From Vitis vinifera (lineage: Eukaryota; Streptophyta; Magnoliopsida; Vitales; Vitaceae), in assembly GCF_030704535.1 (NCBI RefSeq), contig NC_081808.1:19466501-19530500 (forward strand): 64,000 nt of DNA, read 5' to 3'. The first letter of the stretch is position 1. Every line of letters begins with the position of its first letter. Shown in pieces: positions 56,967 to 64,000 of this stretch. Both the position numbers and the translations under genes were made by a program. A model generated the notes under the pieces. The model ran no database searches and had not been told where the DNA came from. It saw only the letters and a list, made by a program, of their open reading frames with translations.

Positions 56967-59168
56967 AGAAAGAAAGAATGAGCAAGACCAGTTAGAAGTT
57001 TGTTCCAGAGACTTGTTCTCTTAGCATACTCCCTCTCATTTTGGCTAGCAAGACCAGCTTTATGTTGATTATATTTTCAGGCCCTAGTCCTCCATCCTGC
57101 TTGAGGGCATTAACTATACTTATATCAATTAGGGGAGCTGTTTGATATTAATTCAGGAATTCTGCAAAGGAGTTTTTATAAATGGTTGCCAGTCCACTTG
57201 TGTAAGTAATCTGTCTAAGATGCCACTTGCCAGTGCTATTGGGATATTGACTCTTACATTTGCCGACAGTGAATTTCCAATATGTGTTAAGATATCTTCA
57301 CCAAAATACTTGGTAGCACCATCACTAATGCTGACAAAGCTTTCAGGCTTATTGTCACTACCAACAGTCCAAATTTGTATTGCCATTTTGGCACAAGGAG
57401 ATAGTGTTGACTATCAGAGGTGATGCAGATCCTCTGGAAGCACAAATCCAGGGATTTCCCTGTTGGTAAATTACATCAGATAAAAATCTCGCTCCAGTTC
57501 AAGATGTCAATCTTGCATTTTGCTCATCATTCTCTTTTCTGTATTTCAGATGAATTATATGTCTTATGGATTCACCCAGCAATGTAATAATTAGAGTGTT
57601 TGGCCACTGCAAGTGTGTATTTTCTTGGTTACCTCATGCAATTGTAATCTGAGGCCAATGACTGTAGTCCAACCATTCATCTGATTGCATCTCCTCCTAT
57701 TCCAAATCCCTGTCCTTGTCCATGCTTGCCCTAGAGGATATCTCCTGTATATTGGAGTTCCAGGGTCATTTGTTTTTAAACAGCACAGGGGGGTTTTTGG
57801 GCGTTTTTAAACACATTGGTCTGGGCTTCCTTTATTTATTTATATTTCTCTTTTTGCTCATTGTCTGATTGGGTGGTGATCCCTCCTTCCACCTGTGATC
57901 ACCTTTGGTGAGAAATTTATCTGCTCTAGAATTCCATGAGCCAACATCTAATTTTTCCATTAATTTTCAGTGCTCTTCCTCTCTCAAAGTACATCTAGTG
58001 GAATGTTTACTTGAGAAATTTGCCTTCTTTTGTGGGGAAAATCCTATTAGCCATGAAAAGGTTGGAAGAATATTCCAGTCACTATGGTTGCATCTATTTG
58101 TAGCCAAGCTCTGTTACCTGTTAAAAAGAGAGCATTTTCCCTTTGTTATGAGTAATAAGCAGTAGGTACTTGTCCTCTTGTTTGTTCTATTTGTTAATTT
58201 TGATATAGATTTCAATGTTCAATTTTTTAAGTAGGTTCATTGCTAATTCCTGCCTATTCCCTTGCCGTGATTAGTCACATTGGACATTTTCACGCTAGTT
58301 TTTGTTTTATCTGTTTTTTATTGTTTGTGAGCTGTCTGTTCATTCATTACACTTTTTGTATTGTAGAAAGTAGAAACTTATGAATGATGGTCAAACAGAC
58401 TCTTTGAAAATCTAAAACACTATTGTAGTAACTAATATATAATGATTTTATGGAATGAAGTAGTGACAAATTTAACGTCTGGGCTAGTCACTGCACCCTC
58501 AAATGTTTGCCATTTATGTGGGCTGTATAGCTCCTGACATAGTAATCATCACACTTTCTTGGTAGCCTTTCAATTCTTCAATCTCATGTTCTCTCTATCC
58601 TCCGAGAAGAATTTCATAGATTGAATGCTTGCAATAATTGCTTTCTTAAATGGTATGAATCAGATCTTGATGGTGGGATCTGTCAAGAGTTTTTCATTTG
58701 GTCTTTGTGGTGGGAAGTAGTGGTTGGGTAGAAGAGTGGTGAATTATTATGACTGTATAGTTATCTGGAGCATGCTTGTTGGAAATTTGCTGGGTCAATT
58801 GTGGGACCATTAACAAGGACTTCTAAAACTCATCTGTAAGTATGAAATTCCAGCCCTTTATGGGTTGTGTACCAAGTGCTTACAATTAAAGTGGTGAATA
58901 AAAAAAACTGCTATTTCCAGTTGGTTGGTAAGAGTTAATTCTAAATTTTTGAAAGAATTGGTTTAGGTTCTGGAATTTAGTAGTGAGTAGGAATAGGGGA
59001 GGAACTCTGTTCCTGTGCTTGATATATTGGAAATGAACATTGATCAAAATCCTAATAAAGTTTTATTCTATCTATTTTTGTCAGGTTTCACAAGAACTAG
59101 GTAAGAGTTTGAAGCAATCAACAAAAGACATGGTGGCAGTAACCTCATCAGGGAATAATAGTCAATAA
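49164..59168 (+). CDS. DUF1195 small single-pass membrane protein
   Basis: Exons 49164-49400, 49515-49730 and 59085-59168 join in phase 0 into 178 residues. Residues 32-53 (KFWALAAILLLAFWSMFTGT) form one membrane segment after a short polar N-terminus. The next part is acidic (DDLDSHIHDDLDVL), then charged and helical (REKVVKHMWDVYTNS, RFWQEAFEAAYEDL, ISEIVRMSVRNIDLDPP), ending SQELGKSLKQSTKD and a Gly/Asn/Ser tail. Function is unknown. The recalled Arabidopsis homologue At4g36660 carries a polyol-transporter label that probably leaked from the neighbouring gene; nothing in the sequence supports transport. The last exon was found by phase and fit and is slightly less certain. Intron 2 is 9,354 bases. 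Confidence 0.85.
49968..50820 (-). mobile_element. LINE relic (3' part) in DUF1195 intron 2
   Basis: The minus-strand frame 50815-50390 encodes the C-terminal zinc-binding region of a plant L1-type reverse transcriptase: WTGSKNGKITVKALCSVLES, WVPPKLGFFASEATWAKVLT and RGWSLENKYFLCQ...HILIHC. The first Cys of the usual CxxC pair is missing. Non-coding 3' sequence continues to about 49968. 5'-truncated and not functional. Confidence 0.75.
51112..51260 (-). mobile_element. Short LINE 3'-end fragment
   Basis: TTTTTTGATAAACAAATAGAATGAATATGAGG followed by AAATGCCTAAAAAGAAAAGA and CACCCAAATACGCTAGAAGT resembles the 3' ends of the other LINE relics in this intron, in the same orientation. No coding sequence is left. 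Confidence 0.4.
51687..52026 (-). mobile_element. 5'-truncated LINE copy with 10-base target duplication
   Basis: GAAAGTTCTT lies at 51677-51686 and again at 52027-52036. Between them the plus strand opens with a T run (reverse of a poly-A tail) and continues with sequence like the 3' end of the LINE at 55465 (ACACATGATATATACAATGA against ACACATGACATATACAAAGA). 340 bases, non-coding. Confidence 0.7.
52175..53593 (-). mobile_element. 5'-truncated LINE with 17-base target-site duplication
   Basis: A perfect 17-base duplication TAATTTTACATTTGAAT lies at 52158-52174 and 53594-53610. The plus-strand left end is TTTATTTTATTTTATTTTTA, the reverse of an A-rich tail. Minus-strand coding remnants run 53541-52978 (reverse transcriptase thumb region: RNQTNFLWG, GLGLRRLNSLNQALLGKWLW), 52972-52775 and 52623-52327 (CLFWCIWEERNRRTF). 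A zinc motif CNLC...H...C sits at about 52649-52704. A frameshift near 53065 and several stops show it is dead. Confidence 0.9.
53640..54960. repeat. Unclassified dispersed repeat-like DNA
   Basis: A long non-coding stretch inside DUF1195 intron 2 with AGTAGAAGAATTTACCAATC, ACTCATTGAGTTACTTGACT and AGGTTTAAATAGTGAGGGTT, the style of internal DNA of plant LTR or CACTA elements. I see no coding domain and no ends, so no class is assigned. Confidence 0.3.
55465..55845 (-). mobile_element. LINE 3'-end fragment
   Basis: Parallels 51710-52026 block by block: ACACATGACATATACAAAGA, then AAGAAGAGAAAC, CCTCTCCCTAGCGAGAACCA and GTAGACATTGACATCCCATC. A (TAA)n run interrupts it at 55705-55729. No coding part remains and no clear target duplication was found. 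Confidence 0.5.
56290..57440. other. Complex non-repetitive segment in DUF1195 intron 2, unassigned
   Basis: Base composition is richer than the flanks, and frames are open on the minus strand at 56626-56384 and 57386-57153 (IWTVGSDNKPESFVSIS, GNSLSANVRVNIPIALASGI). I cannot match either to a family. They could be remnants of a transposon protein or chance frames. Confidence 0.25.
56893..56985. repeat. Perfect 19-base inverted repeat around a (CT)n(TA)n tract
   Basis: TTGCTCATTCTTTCTTTCT at 56893-56911 is exactly the reverse complement of 56967-56985. Between them are about 18 CT and 10 TA units. The transcript could form a hairpin, or the arms may be terminal repeats of a tiny element. It lies in DUF1195 intron 2. 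Confidence 0.9.
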
Positions 59169-60315
59169 TGTGAGAATGTTGAGGATCCAAGGCTGCAAGT
59201 CTCCATTCTTCTATGTTTACTTGATCCCATTAAAATCACTCGTGCTGCCCAAAGTTTGTGACAGGAAGTGGCAAGAAAAAATTATACTTGGTGCTTCGTG
59301 TCCCCATATCTGAGACAAACTGTGTGCCTAATTAGGTTCTCATTCTTCCAATTTTTGCTGTCAGAAATTTGAGATGTGGGTGACAAATTGATGCGGCCTT
59401 TTGAGAAAATGAGAATAGTTCAATTGAGCAAGTTTTGATAAATATTTTGCTTTATAAGAATCTGAGCGATAGTTCCCTGAAACTTATTGTGGAGTTCCTC
59501 ACTCGATATTAAAGAGATGCATAAGCATATATCATAACATCGTTTTGCAAGTAAAAAAATAGAGCTCAGTTCTATGCTCCGTTTCTCTAATGAATCTTTT
59601 TTATTAGTATTATTATTTGTATATCCATTTTACCCAGCAGGGAAAGCCACGTTTTGATTCTTGAAATAAACTAGGAAATCGGTGCGCCTCTCTGGTGATG
59701 ATATATTCAATTTTAGACCAGTGATTGGTCCCAAAATTTGCACCATCTTTGAAAGCCTTTGGTAGAGAATCATTCACTTCCTATTTGGATATTACCTGTG
59801 TCTCGAATCCAAAGCCTTTTGGCATGTAAGCTGAGCAAGGCTTGTGGAGTGGAATCAGAGACTTGACTCATAAATTACATTTGCTCATATTGTATGGACC
59901 ACTGAAAAGAGGGAATTGGCTTGGGGACGGCTGCATTACCTTGTCTAGAAACTGTTCTTCAACGGACTAGCAACTCCTATGTTCATAGAATGCGGTGGAC
60001 TATTCAGATCAAATCCCAGCTACAGGCCTTTTTCTGCTAAAAAATCCTCTGATGAAAGATTATTCATATATAACTTATCTCACCAATTTAAAAATTAGCC
60101 TTTTATATAATTTTGTGAGTTTATTTTCACTCATTCTGAGATTTGTGAAAAAGAACGAAAAAAAAGGGGGAAAATTTTGAGAGAAAAAAAAAGAAAAGAA
60201 AGAAAAATACTGTTTACAACACTTGTCTTGATGGGGGAAGAGCCGCAATTGGGATTACACATCGTGAGTCCGGTTTCCACAGAAGTCAGTGGTGAGTAAA
60301 CAGAGCAGAAGGAGG
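59169..60315. other. DUF1195 3' UTR and pBRP promoter
   Basis: The first part after the DUF1195 stop should be its 3' UTR, and an ATAAAC/AATAAA-like stretch lies near 59665. 60060-60235 is AT-rich and then purine-rich (GAAAAAAAAAGAAAAGAAAG) before the pBRP leader. No further gene was seen. Confidence 0.45.
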
Positions 60316-60957
60316 ATGAGGTGCCCGTACTGCACGGCGGCGCAGGGGCGGTGCGGCACCACGGGGTCAGGGCGATTGGTGACGGAGTGCACCTCCTGTG
60401 GACGAGTCATGGAAGAGCGCCAATCCCAAATCCACCACTTATTCCACCTTCGAGCCCAAGATACCCCTCTCTGCCTCGTCACTTCCGACCTCCCACCACC
60501 TCCTCCTCAGCAAGCCCAGACCGCCCAGGAACAAGAAGATGATCCTTTCGAGTCCACCGGCTTCATCTCCGCCTTCTCCACCTGGTCCCTCGACCCATGC
60601 CCAATCTTCGCCCGCTCGTGCCTTTCCTTCTCAGGCCACCTTGCTGAACTCGAGCGTGTTCTCGAATCATCATCATCGTCATCATCGTCATCTTCTTCTT
60701 CTGCTGCTGCGGCAGCGTCGTCTTCGTCTCTGGCCTCCTCTGGACCTGCGGTTGTGGTCGATAATCTTAGGGCTTATCTGCAGATCATAGACGTGGCCTC
60801 CATTTTGGGGTTGGACTATGATATAGCGGACCACGCATTTGAGCTATTCAGGGACTGTTCTTCGGCTACCTGTTTGAGGAATCGCAGTGTGGAGGCTCTT
60901 GCCACTGCTGCTCTTGTTCAGGCCATTAGGGAGGCCCAGGAGCCCAGAACTCTTCAG
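60316..60957 (+). CDS. PBRP: Plant-specific TFIIB-related protein pBRP, exon 1 (gene runs off the window)
   Basis: TFIIB-family factor reported at the plastid envelope and in the nucleus, with links to RNA polymerase I-type transcription. Exon 1 encodes 214 residues and ends at CTTCAG|GTCTGT in phase 0. MRCPYC and CTSCGRVMEERQ form the CxxC...CxxC zinc ribbon, and HHLFHLRAQDTPLCLVTSDL follows at once. Next are FISAFSTWSLDPCPIFARS and LSFSGHLAELERVLE, then a run of twelve Ser and five Ala, and the start of the first cyclin-like fold (DNLRAYLQIIDVASILGLD, SVEALATAALVQAIREAQEP). The ATG at 60316 is directly before the ribbon; upstream frame has only GTG. The second cyclin fold and C-terminus are outside; no second exon was found by 64000. 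Confidence 0.92.
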
Positions 60958-62479
60958 GTCTGTCTCTTTTTTCATTTCGTTTTATTATTATTATTATTAT
61001 TTTTGGGTGCTTATCAAGCAATCTAAGACTGGATAAGTTAGGGTTTTGATTTTGTGTTGCTATTTTTCTTGTTGAATTCATCATAATGCTTTAAATTTCT
61101 TTGTTTCCTTAATTTATTTTACTTTGATTTCTGTGATATGGAGTTGCTGCATTGGCAAGGTATATGATCATTTATTGATCAGATATAACAGCTGTTCTGT
61201 TTTATTCAAAACAATGCACATTTGTGTGACTGTTGAATCTTAAAAATATTTCTTTGCAACACAATTTGTAAACTTAGAGTGTGAAGGTTAGATGGATATA
61301 GCTAGTGCACATACCATTGAGTTGTAGATTCAATGTTTTTGAGTTTGAGAACTCAAGGTTTGGTTAAAGGGCTCCTGCTATTTTTTGGAAGAATTCCTGG
61401 TGAAACTATTGGAGGGTAGCTGGCTGTGAGAGGGGGAGGTGAAACCAATGCGCTTGAATGTCCTGTGTTACTATTAGTTTTCTTCACTAAGTGTCTTCAC
61501 CAATATTATCAGTCTATCTCTCCCAAGGCACCTTATCAAATGCTGATATACATATGCCTGAGGAAGGAACCAACTGACCAGTCTTATAGATTTGGGATAT
61601 GGATCGAAAATGAATAAAAATTACCTACCTTAGTCCCAAGGAGAGATGCACGCAATGAAACTAGGAGTCTAGGACTGTAAGCCATGACATCTGGTTTCTG
61701 CTGTTAATAAGGGCTACTTCCTCGTATGCCCAATCCTTTTTTATTGTTCAACCTTCATTAAACATTGAAGATGTCATTTTACATGCCTTGTTAAACATTC
61801 TCTTATATATGTGAAGTTCTTCAAGTTTGGTTCTTACTTTTTTTCTTTTGATAAAAGATAGTTTTTCCTTCTCAAAGAAAGTACAATTTTGACAAATAAA
61901 AAATTCATGATGTTTCACACTCCCAAATTTATCAATCTGTTGCCAAATTGAGATTCTCTAACTAAATATTGATCTCTAAATTGTTTAGTGTAGAAACATT
62001 GTATTTTCAATGATATGATGCCATCCTTGAAACCTTTCTCACTTTGGAAGAAGTTGACACTCGTCAAGTTCAGTAAGGCTGGGACAGTCATAATCATCAG
62101 TGCACTCCTCTATTAATATACTTTTCTTCGTTTCTGATCAAAACAAAAAATAATCACCAGTGCACTATCAAGGCCTCCTCACAAGTAGGAGTGCCAATGG
62201 GTCATGTCATGTCATGTCATGTTGAGGTAAAAAATGTTGAAAATTTACTAAACATGAACTCAATCTGTTTATTATATGGATAACATGGCATGAAACTGGT
62301 TGGGTTAATTCTGTATGAATTGACACAGATAACTAGTTAACACGATTTGAACCCGTTAAAATGGTTCTAATTTATTAAACTCATTTAACCTATTTGAGAT
62401 TTTAAATGTATAAAAATATTATCTTCTAAGTTTACTTTTTAAATTTTTAACTAATTTAATTATTTAATTATTAATTATT

Positions 62480-62979
62480 TTTTATAAGCAAGCTGGAAAA
62501 TATTATAAATATAAAAAAGAGGCTATATGCCAAGGTACACAAGGCGTATGTGATGTGTATCGAAAAGCTTTGTCAGAAAGAGAGAAAATGCAAAAACTAC
62601 TCCTTCCCTTAGTTAAGTTCGATCCAATCTATAAAATTAGTTAAGGGCATTTATCTTTCTTTTATGTACATGCTAATCTATAACACTCGACTTCTAAGAA
62701 AAGAACACTTTAGCCAATGATTTAAAAACTAGATTGAACTAGCTGATCAGATCGGTTGAATAGTTGCTTAGTCATGTCTCGAAATTGGTTCACTTTTTGA
62801 ACTATTTTTAGTATTGAATCGATCTTTAACTATCGTATTGGAGAATTGGTTGATCAAACTAGTAGTTTGACCACCTTTTTTTTTTTTTTTTTTTTTGTGT
62901 GTGTGGAAACAAATGCTTGAGCAATAGCTTACCATTTAGCAAAACTTCTCTTTTGCCATATTAGTAGTTTTTAATAGAG

Positions 62980-63015
<36 letters not shown>

Positions 63016-64000
63016 TATAAAATATACAGCTAAGGGAATATGAATAAAAATAAATAATAAAATTTTATATCACTCTTCGATATATTATATGAAAATAAAT
63101 AATAAAATTTTATTTCACTCTTTGATATATTATATGTGATATCTCTTCTTAAAGATTAAATATTATAATTTTTCTATTTAATAAAATAAAAAATATTAAT
63201 ATGTTTACATTTCATCCATTTCATGACTTAATATGGCAATATTAAAATAAAAGGATGAAATAGTTTAAGTTTTTTAATTATATATATATAATTTTAACTT
63301 CTTATAATTAATTTTAATTTTCATAAATATAAATTATATATTTATGATATCATGTCAACATCACGATTAGATTATGTTTCAACCACTGATCTTGATAACT
63401 TTTTTGATTCAATAACTGATTTAGTTTTGAAAACATTAAACATTAACTTTAGTAATTGAATCAAACGTTCCTCACTTTCGAACACTCATCAATTCTTTTT
63501 CCAAATTGTTCAAAAGATGCATAGAGAAGTGGTTCTCCAAACTTTCTTGAATTTTCTTTCTACAAATGAGTCATGTCAACTTGAAGGAGTCCTCTTAATT
63601 GTAGAAGGAAGGACTCAAACCATGTTGAACAAAGAGAATAACAACTACCATAGTACCCTTACTTTGGCACAATGTAGGAGGATGTGATCAATTGATTCCT
63701 TTTTTTTTTTGCAAAGGAAACATTTGTTCGCCAATGACCACCCTCTCTTTTCAAGCTTATTCAAAGTCAACACATTTCCCTAGTTAGCTTCTTATGCCAA
63801 AAAAAAGAAAAAAAAAGAAAAAAAAAAATCGTTTTAGATGGGACCCAAAATTCTAAATAATGGTCATCAAGAAAGGTATTGCATGCCTTGACTCCAAAAT
63901 GGAATAGAAATTTGACAGATAAGACTCCTTGAGTCTATTTGGACCACTTCATCCTTATCTTCCTCTTTAGGAGCCTTCCTTGCAACCTTGAGAAAAAAAC
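62480..64000 (-). mobile_element. LINE relic interrupted by an AT-rich insertion
   Basis: 62515-62670 is 3'-end sequence like the relics at 51.7 and 55.5 kb (AAGGTACACAAGGCGTATG, then AAAATGCAAAAACTACTCCT). 63480-64000 matches the zinc-region DNA of the 50.4 and 52.6 kb relics in the same minus orientation (AGGAGGATGTGATCAATTGA, AAACATTTGTTCGCC, GACCACCCTCTC). Between them, 62715-63455 is AT-rich with arms related as inverted repeats (AAAACTAGATTGAACTAG against TTCAATAACTGATTTAGTTT), so a nested MITE is likely. The element continues past the window. Confidence 0.65.
62983..63136. repeat. (CA)n run and a 46-base direct duplication
   Basis: CACGCACACAC... runs from 62983 to 63013. Then ATAAATAATAAAATTTTAT and TTCGATATATTATATG occur twice in tandem (about 63044-63090 and 63091-63136). 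Both lie within the insertion in the LINE relic. Confidence 0.75.

Larger units (their letters stand above)
60958..64000. other. pBRP intron 1 (part)
   Basis: After the donor at 60958 there is a TTATTATTATT run at 60985, then about 1.2 kb of ordinary intron-like DNA to 62190. 62201-62222 is (GTCAT)4, followed by an AT-rich repeat like that at 6737. From 62480 the DNA is LINE-derived (listed). No pBRP exon was recognised. Confidence 0.5.

Noticed and set aside
60255-60482. Minus-strand frame opposite the pBRP zinc ribbon
   Set aside because: Shadow of the pBRP exon on the other strand.
62879-63013. T-run with GTGTG and a (CA)n run 100 bases later as a functional hairpin
   Set aside because: Simple complementary microsatellites in repeat DNA; no further pairing was seen.
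1-64000. tRNA, rRNA, known microRNA or CRISPR features
   Set aside because: No tRNA B-box with fitting arms, no rRNA sequence, no match to conserved plant microRNAs that I could recall, and no spaced palindromic repeat array.

Overview
The window is nuclear DNA of a flowering plant, a eudicot and most like grapevine (Vitis). The reasons are GT-AG introns, YUCCA, OVATE-family, PPR, DUF620 and DUF1195 genes, AT-rich intergenic DNA, and introns filled with LINE, MITE and TRIM relics. I placed it by gene content and general appearance only; no database search was possible.

Layout, left to right: (1) the 3' part of U2AF65A, the large subunit of the U2 auxiliary factor (1-3668, +; its 5' end lies off the window). 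(2) An intronless mitochondrial-type P-class PPR gene (4637-5881, +). (3) SF3B4/SAP49 of the U2 snRNP (nine exons, 7814-16870, +), with TE-rich introns. (4) A YUCCA flavin monooxygenase of auxin synthesis (21855-23836, +). (5) A 5.9 kb stretch with one doubtful spliced minus-strand unit. (6) An OFP7-like OVATE repressor (29700-30782, -). (7) About 9.7 kb of AT-rich DNA ending in a five-copy tandem array (36084-39580). (8) A polyol/monosaccharide transporter of the PLT3/PLT6 type (40501-42234, +). (9) A DUF620 gene (45137-47815, +). (10) A small DUF1195 membrane protein whose second intron is 9.35 kb and full of antisense LINE pieces (49164-59168, +). (11) Exon 1 of pBRP, a plant TFIIB-related factor (60316-60957, +), running off the right edge through an intron that also holds LINE sequence.

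The gene order is the most informative signal. As I recall Arabidopsis gene numbers, U2AF65A - PPR - PLT - DUF1195 - pBRP matches At4g36690 to At4g36650, and PPR - SF3B4 - OFP7 - PLT matches At2g18520 to At2g18480. The window therefore looks like the unfractionated ancestor-like block of two duplicated Arabidopsis segments. YUCCA and DUF620 are the members I cannot place in either.

The genes do not form a pathway. U2AF65 and SF3B4 both act at branch-point/3' splice-site recognition, and YUCCA, OFP and PLT act in growth and sugar transport. I found no tRNA, rRNA, CRISPR or bacterial-type system, and nothing I can defend as a wholly new biological system. The less explained structures are the tandem array before the transporter, the inverted MITE pair in SF3B4, the TRIM with duplicated outer flanks, and the possible minus-strand transcript after YUCCA.
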